Source: Bradyrhizobium sp. 4 (GTDB taxonomy: Bacteria; Pseudomonadota; Alphaproteobacteria; Rhizobiales; Xanthobacteraceae). From it: a stretch of DNA of 64,000 bases. Below, piece after piece: positions 51,128-59,101 of this stretch. The DNA lies in the NCBI RefSeq assembly GCF_023100905.1, contig NZ_CP064686.1:5952001-6016000 (forward strand). The letters are read 5' to 3'. Position numbers and translations under genes: made by a program. Position 1 is the stretch's first letter. Each line of letters opens with the position of its first letter. The notes below the pieces were generated by a model. It did no database searches. It worked only from the letters and a program-made list of their open reading frames with translations, and was not told where the DNA came from.

Positions 51128-51991
51128 CTAGTTTTTTCTCAGCAGCGCTTGACCTGCGCGAATACGCGTGCCTTCGGCGATGCCGTCGCAGAAGGTGAAA
51201 TCGCCGGGCGCGAGGATGATGATGGTCGAGCCATGCTCGAACCAGCCGAGCTCCTCGCCTTTGCTCACGTTGACGTCGCAGGGGAAATTGACCGGCCCCC
51301 TGGTCTGCGCATTCAGCACCATGTCGAGGAAGTGCAGACGGATGCTTGCGACCAGGATCGCGGCGACCGGTACCAGCGTCACGGCTTCGCCCGTCGGCAA
51401 ACGCGTGCGGATCACCGCGCGCTCGTTCTTGCAAAACAGACGCTCGACCCGCTTCAGCGCGATCGGGTTGACGTTCCAGACATCGCCATGGATCAGCGTG
51501 ACGCGTTCGATATGCGCGTCAAAGGGCGCGTGGAAGCGGTGATACATGCTCGAGGTCAGCCGCAGCGTGATGAAGGAGCCGTTGCGGTGCTGGTCGACCA
51601 GCACGGAGTCTCCGAGCAAATCGAGCAGCGAGTACGGCGCGCCCTTGACCTGGAACAGCTCGGTGTTGGCGATCCGGCCATGGGCGCCGACGATGCCGTC
51701 GGACGGACTGGCGACAATGGAGGGGTCCGGATCAAAGGGCCGCAAGCCGGGTTTGAGCTCCCGGGTGAAGCAGTCGTGCAGACTCCTGAAACGGGTCTTG
51801 CGCGCCCCCGACAGATCGAGGTCGGAGAACAGCTTCCACAGCGCGATGGAGCCTTCACGCACCAGTGGGTTCTCGATCTTGGAGAACCAGCCCATGAAGC
51901 GGGTCAGGGCCGCGCGGGGGATGCGGTTGGTCAACAGGAAGTTGAGGTCTTCCTGCTGGGTGAAAGAGGCGATGAGGGCTTTGACTGTCAT
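51128..51991 (-). CDS. psd: Phosphatidylserine decarboxylase (full-length type)
   Basis: Pyruvoyl-dependent membrane enzyme making phosphatidylethanolamine. The serine-protease-like triad of the proenzyme is visible as Asp in SPSDGIVGAHG, His in SSMYHRFHAPFD and the self-cleavage site GST at 254-256 within WFEHGSTIIIL, where Ser255 becomes the pyruvoyl group. At 287 residues it matches the E. coli type rather than the shorter form of about 230 residues found in many alphaproteobacteria. It is divergent from the aminotransferase gene across 35 bp. Confidence 0.94.
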   Translation of the reverse strand: MTVKALIASFTQQEDLNFLLTNRIPRAALTRFMGWFSKIENPLVREGSIALWKLFSDLDLSGARKTRFRSLHDCFTRELKPGLRPFDPDPSIVASPSDGIVGAHGRIANTELFQVKGAPYSLLDLLGDSVLVDQHRNGSFITLRLTSSMYHRFHAPFDAHIERVTLIHGDVWNVNPIALKRVERLFCKNERAVIRTRLPTGEAVTLVPVAAILVASIRLHFLDMVLNAQTRGPVNFPCDVNVSKGEELGWFEHGSTIIILAPGDFTFCDGIAEGTRIRAGQALLRKN

Positions 51992-52026
51992 GAATCTGTC
52001 AGCTCGCAGTATTAGCGCTTGTTGTC

Positions 52027-53691
52027 ATGGAAACGACACTCCCGATTCTTTCTTTGTCCGTGGCCGCCGCAGCTTCCGTTGCCGCCGCCTTCCCGAAAAT
52101 CAAGGCGCGGATCGAATTGTCCCGCGCCAAGCACCGCTCGCTCGCCGGGCACTCCAAGATGTCCCGCCGGGTGGCCAAGCTGCTTCCGTTCTACGAATTC
52201 GAAGGCGATGCCTACTTCGCCTGCGACGGCGCGCCGGCGAACGTCGCAACGCAGCGCAAGGACGGCTTCTTCCGTCTCGCGTGTCTCTACGCCGAGCGCT
52301 ACCCCAAGGGCCGCGCGATGACGAAGGACGCGGCGGAGAAGATCTCCGACCTGCACTTCACCGAGAGCTACCGCGTGCCGTTCCAGTTCTCGCGCCTCGT
52401 TCGCGAGCATCTGGGCACCTCGACCTTCGTGGAGTCGTCGCGCGGCGTCACGGTCACGGATGTCGACGGCAATACCTCCTACGACCTCACGGGGTCCTAC
52501 GGCGTCAACATCTTCGGCAACGACTTCTACAAGGAATGCATCGAGGGCTCCGAGAAGCGCGCGCACGCGCTCGGACCGGTGCTCGGCCCCTACCATCCCG
52601 TCATCCTCGAGAACGTGGCGCGGCTGTGCCAGATCTCGGGCCTCGACGAAGTCTCCTTCCACATGTCCGGCACCGAAGCCGTGATGCAGGCGGTGCGGCT
52701 CGCGCGCTACCACACCAGGCGCACCCATCTCGTCCGCTTCGCCGGCGCCTATCACGGCTGGTGGGGCGACGTGCAGCCCGGAGTCGGCAATCCGATTCCC
52801 GCGCACGAGACCTACACCCTCGCCGAGATGTCGGAGAAGACGCTGCACGTGCTGCGGACGCGCAAGGACATCGCCTGCGTGCTGGTCAACCCGCTGCAGG
52901 GGCTGCATCCGAATGGCAACGCGCCCGGCGACTCCTCGCTGGTTGATTCCTCCCGCGGCGGCAATTTCGATCGCGCGGCTTATACGGAATGGCTCAAGAA
53001 GCTGCGCGAGGTCTGCGACCAACGCGGCATCGTGCTGATCTTCGACGAGGTCTTCGTCGGCTTCCGCCTCGCCCCGGGCGGCGCCCAGGAATACTTTGGC
53101 ATCAAGGCCGACATGGTGACCTACGGCAAGAGCCTCGCCGGCGGCCTGCCGGTCGGCGTGGTCTGCGGCCGACGCGAGCTGATGCGCCGCTTCCGCGACG
53201 ATCGCCCCGCCGACGTTTGCTTCGCCCGCGGCACCTTCAACTCGCACCCCTACGTCATGACGGCGATGGACGAATTTCTGAGCCGGCTCGCCAGCCCGAA
53301 CTTCCGCGCCGTCTATGACGGGTTGGACGAGACCTGGAACGAGCGCGCGCAACAACTCAACCGGATGATGGAGGGCGCGGACCTGCCGGTGCGGTTCGCC
53401 AACTTCTCCTCGATCTGGACGGTGAAATACACCACGCCATCCCGCTACAACTGGATGCTGCAGTATTACCTGCGCGCCGAAGGCCTGTCCCTGAGCTGGG
53501 TCGGCACCGGCCGGCTGATCTTCAGCCTGAACTACACCGATGCCGATTTCACCGAGGTCGCCGAGCGTTTCGTCCGCGCGGCCGAGAAGATGAAAGCCGA
53601 CGGCTTCTGGTGGCACGATGGCGTCCTCACCAACAAGGCCATCAAGCGGCAGATCCTGAAAGAGATGCTCGCCAAGCGCTTCCGGCGCTGA
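52027..53691 (+). CDS. Class III PLP-dependent aminotransferase with N-terminal extension
   Basis: Enzyme of 554 residues. The catalytic part resembles glutamate-1-semialdehyde aminomutase: GTEAVMQAVRLAR, FAGAYHGWW, Asp340 in LIFDEVFVGFR and the PLP lysine Lys368 in TYGKSLAGGLPVG. About 130 extra residues precede it: an N-terminal hydrophobic helix (LPILSLSVAAAASVAAAF) and a block HSKMSRRVAKLLPFYEFEG. This extension is absent from HemL and suggests membrane association. Its place beside psd points to an aminolipid or amino-alcohol substrate; true substrate unknown. Confidence 0.85.
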   Translation: METTLPILSLSVAAAASVAAAFPKIKARIELSRAKHRSLAGHSKMSRRVAKLLPFYEFEGDAYFACDGAPANVATQRKDGFFRLACLYAERYPKGRAMTKDAAEKISDLHFTESYRVPFQFSRLVREHLGTSTFVESSRGVTVTDVDGNTSYDLTGSYGVNIFGNDFYKECIEGSEKRAHALGPVLGPYHPVILENVARLCQISGLDEVSFHMSGTEAVMQAVRLARYHTRRTHLVRFAGAYHGWWGDVQPGVGNPIPAHETYTLAEMSEKTLHVLRTRKDIACVLVNPLQGLHPNGNAPGDSSLVDSSRGGNFDRAAYTEWLKKLREVCDQRGIVLIFDEVFVGFRLAPGGAQEYFGIKADMVTYGKSLAGGLPVGVVCGRRELMRRFRDDRPADVCFARGTFNSHPYVMTAMDEFLSRLASPNFRAVYDGLDETWNERAQQLNRMMEGADLPVRFANFSSIWTVKYTTPSRYNWMLQYYLRAEGLSLSWVGTGRLIFSLNYTDADFTEVAERFVRAAEKMKADGFWWHDGVLTNKAIKRQILKEMLAKRFRR

Positions 53692-53709
53692 GGCCAAATC
53701 CGCCAATGC

Positions 53710-53797
53710 CGTCATTGCCGAGCCCGTCCCAGCCATCCACGCGCTTCCGCGCGAAAGCCGCAAGACGTGGATGCCCGGGACGAGCCCGGGCATGACG
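53710..53797. repeat. Palindromic intergenic repeat, family A copy 3
   Basis: Left arm cgtcattgccgagcccgtcc (diverged), right arm gcccgggacgagcccgggca followed by tgacg. It lies between the convergent aminotransferase and Mpo1-like genes. Arms are less matched than in copies 1 and 2. Confidence 0.8.
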
Positions 53798-53837
53798 CAA
53801 CCGCCAGACATCGGAAGCCTTGGTGAGATCGCGGCGC

Positions 53838-54497
53838 TCAGGCGTGCCGCTCTTCGAGCGTGGGCTCGCCGATCAGGCCCAGCGTGTGCTCGGGGTTGAG
53901 GTGCAGGCCGGGGTCCATCAGCTCGCCGCGCATCAGCGCCAGCGGCGCGTTGCGGTAGAGCATCAGATCGTGGAAGGGGTCGGTCAGGATCTTCGTCATC
54001 CAGACGAGGCCGGTCTCGACGTCGCGAATGAAGAACAGGTGCACCGTGCGGAACATCAGACCGCCGCCGCCGACGACGAGCCAGACCTTGGCGACCTGCC
54101 GCATGAAATCGGTCGCGCCCGCCCAGGGCGTGAACAGTCCGAACAGCGTGGGATCGACCAGCAGCACCAGCGGCGACAGCGCCCAGATCGACATCAGCAC
54201 CACCTTGCGCCGAAGATTGTAGCCGACCTTGATCTCTTCCTTGTGCTCGTGCGTCGCCTGGTTGATCTGGTCGTAGCCGTGCGGCTCGAAGAAGAAGTGA
54301 CCCGCCTGGCGCGAGGTCATCGAGACCAGCCATCCGACCAGCGCGGAGACCATGGGATCGATGAACAGCCAGACATAGGCGAACAGGAAGCTCAGCGCGC
54401 TCACGAAATGCAGGCTCTGATTGATGCGGCTGTGGTGATAGTAGCGATGGTCGTCCCAGCGCTGGATCCGCAGCTGCTCGAGATAGTTCTTGATCAT
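53838..54497 (-). CDS. His-rich membrane protein, Mpo1/DUF962-like
   Basis: Protein of 219 residues. The pattern YYHHSRINQSLHFVSALSF (His22-x3-Asn26-x3-His30) and GHFFFEPH (66-73), together with several hydrophobic segments, recalls Mpo1/DUF962 proteins, iron-dependent dioxygenases of 2-hydroxy fatty acid alpha-oxidation. A further His-rich stretch NQATHEHKEE follows. The match is by pattern only. ATG 54497 has GGGGGAGA upstream. It is the third gene of a probable operon with a glycosyltransferase and a PmtA-like methyltransferase. Confidence 0.6.
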   Translation of the reverse strand: MIKNYLEQLRIQRWDDHRYYHHSRINQSLHFVSALSFLFAYVWLFIDPMVSALVGWLVSMTSRQAGHFFFEPHGYDQINQATHEHKEEIKVGYNLRRKVVLMSIWALSPLVLLVDPTLFGLFTPWAGATDFMRQVAKVWLVVGGGGLMFRTVHLFFIRDVETGLVWMTKILTDPFHDLMLYRNAPLALMRGELMDPGLHLNPEHTLGLIGEPTLEERHA

Positions 54498-54617
54498 GCT
54501 CTCCCCCAAAATGCTTTCGGGTTCAGGATTTACAGAGATTCGATGTAGGCCGTGTGACATCATCATTTTGTCATGTGACGATGTGCAGCGACGCGGTGAC
54601 GCACGCGTGAGCTTGGG

Positions 54618-55307
54618 TTACGCCGCTTTTGCGACGTCGATCTTGCGGAAGCGCACCAGCGAGAAATGGCCGAGCGGCGGAATCAGGCGACGCTCGGCGA
54701 GCTCGATGCCATTGGCGCCGGCCAACCATTTGGCGTAACGCGACCAGGCGAACTCGGCGGTGCGGAAGCCGAGCGGACGCACCACCGGCTGCAACTTCTG
54801 CTCGATGAAGCGGCGCATGCCGGTATCGGCGCTGACGCGGGTGAGGATGATCAACTCGCCGCCCGGACGCAGGACGCGGGCGAATTCGTCCAGCGCGACT
54901 TCCGGATTCGGCACGGCGGTGACGACGTATTGCGCCATCACGACGTCGAAGGAATTGTCGGGGAATTCGAGCTTCTCGGCATCCATCACCGCGAGGCCCT
55001 CGACGTGCTCTAGGCCGCCCTCGGCGACGCGCTGGCGCGCCTTGTCGAGCATCGCCTCCGAGATGTCGGTGCCGAAGATGCGCAGATGCGGCGCGTAGAG
55101 CGGCAGCGAGATGCCGGTGCCGACGCCGACCTCGAGCACCCGGCCGCCGATCTTGTTGGTGGCCGCGATCGCGGCCTGCCGGCCTTTGGCGAACACGCCT
55201 CCGAACACGAGGTCGTAGACCGGTGCCCAACGATCATAAGCCTGCTCGACCGTGCCACGGGTGAGGTCGAGCTGCTGGGTGCCGTCAAGGTTCATGATCT
55301 TAGCCAT
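54618..55307 (-). CDS. SAM-dependent methyltransferase, PmtA-like (phosphatidylethanolamine N-methyltransferase candidate)
   Basis: Class I methyltransferase of 229 residues: LEVGVGTGISLPLYA (SAM motif I), GTDISEAMLDKARQRV and NSFDVVMAQYVVTAVPNPEVAL. The N-terminal TVEQAYDRWAPVYDLVFGGVFAKGR is characteristic of the Rhodobacter-type Pmt enzymes, of which Bradyrhizobium carries several. These convert phosphatidylethanolamine to phosphatidylcholine. Location near psd, the source of phosphatidylethanolamine, supports the assignment. ATG 55307; 34 bp after the glycosyltransferase gene. Confidence 0.8.
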   Translation of the reverse strand: MAKIMNLDGTQQLDLTRGTVEQAYDRWAPVYDLVFGGVFAKGRQAAIAATNKIGGRVLEVGVGTGISLPLYAPHLRIFGTDISEAMLDKARQRVAEGGLEHVEGLAVMDAEKLEFPDNSFDVVMAQYVVTAVPNPEVALDEFARVLRPGGELIILTRVSADTGMRRFIEQKLQPVVRPLGFRTAEFAWSRYAKWLAGANGIELAERRLIPPLGHFSLVRFRKIDVAKAA

Positions 55308-55341
55308 CGATGAGGTTCTCGCTGTGGTCGAAACGTTGGGG

Positions 55342-56394
55342 TCAACCGCGCACCGGCCGCCGCGCCATGATCGGCGAGGCGCGCAAGGCACGACTGGGCT
55401 GAAGTGAAGTGAGGTTGCCGACGAATTGGCGCGCGCTGTTTTCCCAGGAGCGCTCCAGCGCGAAATTGCGGCAAGTCTGGCGCGACATGGTGAGTGCGCG
55501 CAGACACGCGGCCCGCAGATCATGGTCGATCGCGCCGATCGGATGATCGGCGATGACGTCCTTCGGACCCGTCACCGGAAACGCCGCAACCGGCGTGCCG
55601 CAAGCGAGCGCTTCGAGCTGCACCACGCCGAACGTGTCGGTCAGGCTCGGAAACACGAACACGTCGGCGGCGGCGAGATGCGCGGTTAGATCGGCGCCCT
55701 TCTTCTCGCCGAGGAAGACGGCGTCGGGATATTTCTTTTCGAGCGCGGCCTTCTGCGGGCCGTCGCCGATGACGACCCTGGTGCCTGGCAGGTCGAGCGA
55801 CAGGAACGCCTCGAGGTTCTTCTCCACCGCCACGCGGCCCATCGTCATGAAGATCGGCCTGGGCAGATCGAGCCTGGCCGGAGACTCAGGATGGAACAGC
55901 TCGGTGTTGACGCCGCGGGTCCAGAAGCCGAGCCGCTTGAAGCCGCGCTCGGAGAGCTCCTGCCGCAGCGAGGGCGTCGCCACCATCGTCATCGCGGCGG
56001 CATCGTGGAAGTGGCGCAGCACGGCGTAGCCGACGCTCGCGGGAATGCCGGTCCGCACCGAGACGTATTCGGGAAAGCGCGTGGTGTAGGAGGTGGTGAA
56101 GGCGAGCCGGTTGCGGCGGCAATAGGCCCGCGCCGCCCAGCCGATCGGCCCTTCGGTCGCGATGTGCAGCGCCTCGGGCGCCGCCTTCTCGATCCGCCGC
56201 GCAATCTCCTTGCCGCTCGGCAGCGCAACGCGCAGCCCCGGATAGGTCGGCAACGGCCATGACCGAAAGCCGTCCGGCGTGAGGAAGTCGATCTCGACAT
56301 CCAATGCCTTGGCCGCGCCAGCCAGCGAGGTCAGCGTCCGCACCACACCGTTGACCTGCGGATGCCAGGCGTCAGTCGCGATTAATACCCGCAT
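55342..56394 (-). CDS. GT4 glycosyltransferase (MgtA/mannosyltransferase-like)
   Basis: Retaining GT-B glycosyltransferase of 350 residues. MRVLIATDAWHPQVNGVVRTL at the N-terminus and VFPSLTDTFGVVQLEALACGTPVAAFPV, with the nucleotide-sugar-binding E-x7-E motif, near residue 250 identify the GT4 family; members close to this pattern transfer mannose or glucose onto lipids. No signal peptide. It is the first gene of a probable operon with the methyltransferase and the Mpo1-like gene, so a glycolipid acceptor is plausible. Confidence 0.87.
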   Translation of the reverse strand: MRVLIATDAWHPQVNGVVRTLTSLAGAAKALDVEIDFLTPDGFRSWPLPTYPGLRVALPSGKEIARRIEKAAPEALHIATEGPIGWAARAYCRRNRLAFTTSYTTRFPEYVSVRTGIPASVGYAVLRHFHDAAAMTMVATPSLRQELSERGFKRLGFWTRGVNTELFHPESPARLDLPRPIFMTMGRVAVEKNLEAFLSLDLPGTRVVIGDGPQKAALEKKYPDAVFLGEKKGADLTAHLAAADVFVFPSLTDTFGVVQLEALACGTPVAAFPVTGPKDVIADHPIGAIDHDLRAACLRALTMSRQTCRNFALERSWENSARQFVGNLTSLQPSRALRASPIMARRPVRG

Positions 56395-56667
56395 GGGGAA
56401 ATCCCGAGATTTTTATGATTCTCGGCTTAGGACCATCAACCACGGATATTTCAGGCGTGTGACGTCATGGAAGTGTCGGCCCGCTGTTTTGTTCGTTAAC
56501 GGGTCCGCTCAGCCACGAAACCGTCATGAAACAATCCTTTCCGCCATGAAACCGTTTTCGGTTTTCCGCGCAAACGTCCCGAAACTTCTTGTCGCTAGTG
56601 ATCTAGGCAACAGAGCACCGAAACGGTGCCGGGGCGACCAAGAACACGGCGCAAACAGGGGCGACCA

Positions 56668-57375
56668 ATGATCAATCTGGAGACGTTGAAGACTTATTCG
56701 CGCGCCGTTGCGTTTGGCGCAGTGGCTGTCACCGCGATCGCGTTCGCCGGCCCGGTGAAGGCCGCGCCGGTGCAGCTCTTCCCGTTCTTCCAGCCGCTGC
56801 CACCGATCGCAGCGCCGCAGCCGTACCAGCCTTATCAAGCCGCGCCCTATCAGGCCGCGCCGTCCGAAGATCAGGACGCCGTCGAAACGCCGGCCCGCTT
56901 CCGTCGCCAGACGGTCTCCTACGCGACGCGCGAGGCGCCCGGCACCATCATCATCGATACACCCAACACCTACCTCTATCTCGTGCTCGGCAACGGCCAG
57001 GCGATGCGCTACGGCATCGGCGTCGGCCGCGACGGCTTCACCTGGTCCGGCACCCAGTCGGTGACCAAGAAGGCCGAGTGGCCGGATTGGACGCCGCCGC
57101 CGGAAATGATCGCCCGCCAGCCCTATCTGCCGCGCCATATGGCCGGCGGCCCCGGCAATCCGCTCGGCGCCCGCGCCATGTATCTCGGCGGCACCATCTA
57201 CCGCATCCACGGCACCAACGCGCCCGACACCATTGGCAAGCACGTCTCCTCCGGCTGCATCCGCCTGACCAATGACGACGTCGCGGACCTCTACTCCCGC
57301 GTCAACGTCGGCACCAAGGTGATCGTGCTGCCGATGACGGAACGCCGCGCGGATCTCGGAGCCGCAACGCGGTAA
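56668..57375 (+). CDS. L,D-transpeptidase (YkuD family)
   Basis: Periplasmic peptidoglycan crosslinking enzyme of 235 residues. Signal peptide about 1-32 (FGAVAVTAIAFAGPVKA), a Pro/Tyr/Gln-rich spacer with PYQAAPYQAAP repeats, and a YkuD domain with the active-site motif His181-x15-Cys197-x-Arg199 in IHGTNAPDTIG...SSGCIRLTN. ATG 56668 has AGGGG upstream. It may form 3-3 crosslinks or attach outer-membrane proteins, as shown for rhizobial homologues. Confidence 0.94.
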   Translation: MINLETLKTYSRAVAFGAVAVTAIAFAGPVKAAPVQLFPFFQPLPPIAAPQPYQPYQAAPYQAAPSEDQDAVETPARFRRQTVSYATREAPGTIIIDTPNTYLYLVLGNGQAMRYGIGVGRDGFTWSGTQSVTKKAEWPDWTPPPEMIARQPYLPRHMAGGPGNPLGARAMYLGGTIYRIHGTNAPDTIGKHVSSGCIRLTNDDVADLYSRVNVGTKVIVLPMTERRADLGAATR

Positions 57376-57395
57376 GCGACAGGACATTGTGACGC

Positions 57396-57430
57396 AAACG
57401 GCCCCGGAACCCACCGGGGCCGTTTTCGTT
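57396..57430 (+). terminator. Intrinsic terminator of the L,D-transpeptidase gene
   Basis: Perfect 11-bp stem AACGGCCCCGG / CCGGGGCCGTT around a 6-nt loop (57397-57407 and 57414-57424), followed by TTCGTTT. It starts 21 bp after the stop codon. Confidence 0.88.
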
Positions 57431-57476
57431 TGCCCTCGGCATCCCGACGCGCGCGCGTGCTGCGGCGCGATCCCCG

Positions 57477-57899
57477 ATGGAGGCGCGAATGCAATCACGT
57501 CCGCAATCGCCGCAAGGCACATGGCTCCGCGCGATCGCCGGCGCAGTGGCACTGCTGTTGACCGCGCCCGCCTCGCTCGCACAGCAGCCTGGGAGTGACG
57601 ACGCAGCCCAGCAAGCCTTCAACAATTCCTGCCGCACCTGCCACTCGGTGAAAGAGGGCGACAATCGTCTGGGCCCCAACCTCAATAAAATCGTCGGACG
57701 CAAGGCCGGCTCGCTGCCGAACTACAACTATTCCTCGTCGATGAAGGAAGCCGGCTTCGTCTGGGACCAGGACAAACTGACCCGCTTCATGGTCAAGCCG
57801 GACGAAATCGTATCCGGCAACAAGATGCAGCCCTATGGCGGCGTCTCGGCGGAGGAAGCGGCGAAGGTCGTTGCCTATTTGCAGGCGGCTTCGCGGTAG
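57477..57899 (+). CDS. Class I c-type cytochrome
   Basis: Periplasmic electron carrier of 140 residues. Signal peptide (RAIAGAVALLLTAPASLAQQ), haem-binding CRTCH at 52-56 and axial Met117 in SGNKMQPYGG fit a mono-haem cytochrome c2/c550. A second in-frame ATG four codons in is an alternative start. It stands alone, convergent with a small membrane protein gene, so its redox partners are not evident. Confidence 0.93.
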   Translation: MEARMQSRPQSPQGTWLRAIAGAVALLLTAPASLAQQPGSDDAAQQAFNNSCRTCHSVKEGDNRLGPNLNKIVGRKAGSLPNYNYSSSMKEAGFVWDQDKLTRFMVKPDEIVSGNKMQPYGGVSAEEAAKVVAYLQAASR

Positions 57900-57910
57900 A
57901 GCTACCGACT

Positions 57911-58168
57911 TCACCGCTCTGCAATCAGCCTCAGCCATGCCGCCGAGTGAAACGCGCTCATCAAGAGATACATCGGCACCATCCCTCCGAGCATCGCCCC
58001 ATGTCCGGAGCCGCACAGCATGTCGGCCGGGCCATCGAGCATGGCCGTCAGCACGGCCATGATCGCGAAGGTCGGGGTCGCCGCCAGCCCCAGCCATCTG
58101 GCGAGGTGGCGCGCGGCCACCATGCCGTTGCGGCTCGGGCCGGCAGTTGCGCTGACGGGACTAGTCAC
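57911..58168 (-). CDS. Small two-helix membrane protein
   Basis: Protein of 85 residues with two hydrophobic segments (LGLAATPTFAIMAVLTAML and AMLGGMVPMYLLMSAFHSAAW) around a loop DGPADMLCGSGHG. GTG 58168 lies inside the end of the DUF899 gene, an 8-bp overlap that suggests coupling. Frame is open further upstream as a shadow only. Family not recognised. Confidence 0.65.
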   Translation of the reverse strand: MTSPVSATAGPSRNGMVAARHLARWLGLAATPTFAIMAVLTAMLDGPADMLCGSGHGAMLGGMVPMYLLMSAFHSAAWLRLIAER

Positions 58169-58955
58169 GTCCTTCCGCGGCCTCCTCGCGAAAAGCCTTC
58201 TCGCCGGCGGTCGAGATCTCGACCCATTTCTTGTCGGGTGCCGCACCTTCGGTGTAGCTGTCGTGCCAGTTCCACCATTTGTAGGTCGGCGTTTGCGGAT
58301 AGCCCTTCGGCGAATCTTCCCAGACCTCCTGCCGTCCCAGCGGCGTGATGTCGAGGTAATTCCAGGTGCCGCCCATCTGCTCGTCGCCGCGGCTCTTGAC
58401 GAAGTAGGTGCGGAAGATGCGGTCGCCATCGCGGAAGAGCACGTTGGTCCCGTGCCATTCGTCGACGCCGAAATCGGCATCGAAACTGTCGGTGACGGTG
58501 ACCCATGGCATGGTCCAGCCCATCCGCTGCTTCAGCCTGATGATGTCGGCCTGCGGTGCGCGCGAGGCGAACACCAGCGTGGTGTCGCGGGCATTCAGAT
58601 GCGCGACATGGGCGACCTGGTCGGCCACCATGGAGCAGCCGCGGCAGGCATGATCCGGCCAGCCGAACACGCCCGGCTCGAAGAAGGCGCGGTAGACGAT
58701 CAGTTGCCGCCGGCCCTGAAACAGGTCGTGCAGACTGACCTTGCCGCCGGGCCCCTCGAAAGCATAGGTTTTCGTCACTTCCATCCACGGCATGCGCCGG
58801 CGCTCGGCGGCCAGGGCGTCGCGGGCACGGGTATGCGCCTTTTCCTTTACGAGCAGTTGCTGACGGGCGGCCTCCCAGTCCTGCGGCGACACCACCGGCG
58901 GTGTTTGCATGGCGGCCTGTCCGTTATTTCCTGCGTTGTCAGCTGATGTCATCAT
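58161..58955 (-). CDS. DUF899 thioredoxin-like family protein
   Basis: Protein of 264 residues with the DUF899 text VSPQDWEAARQQLLVKEKAHTRARD, RRRMPWMEV, WPDHACRGCSMVADQVAHVAHL and DITPLGRQE. The CxxC in ACRGCSMVAD stands where thioredoxin-fold proteins carry their redox pair. The function of the family is unproven. ATG 58955 has GGAGA upstream. It is divergent from an HTH regulator and coupled to a small membrane protein gene. Confidence 0.9.
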   Translation of the reverse strand: MMTSADNAGNNGQAAMQTPPVVSPQDWEAARQQLLVKEKAHTRARDALAAERRRMPWMEVTKTYAFEGPGGKVSLHDLFQGRRQLIVYRAFFEPGVFGWPDHACRGCSMVADQVAHVAHLNARDTTLVFASRAPQADIIRLKQRMGWTMPWVTVTDSFDADFGVDEWHGTNVLFRDGDRIFRTYFVKSRGDEQMGGTWNYLDITPLGRQEVWEDSPKGYPQTPTYKWWNWHDSYTEGAAPDKKWVEISTAGEKAFREEAAEGRD

Positions 58956-59101
58956 GGCTCTCCAACTTTCCCGGGCGGCCGTTCCGTATCTCGCGATGCG
59001 AGATCCGGAACCGCTCGTCCCTCGCCGCACATCGTCGGCCGTCAACGATCTCTCGCACCGGACGGTTGCGTGGTGGGAGTAACAAGTGTGGCGGGATTTG
59101 A

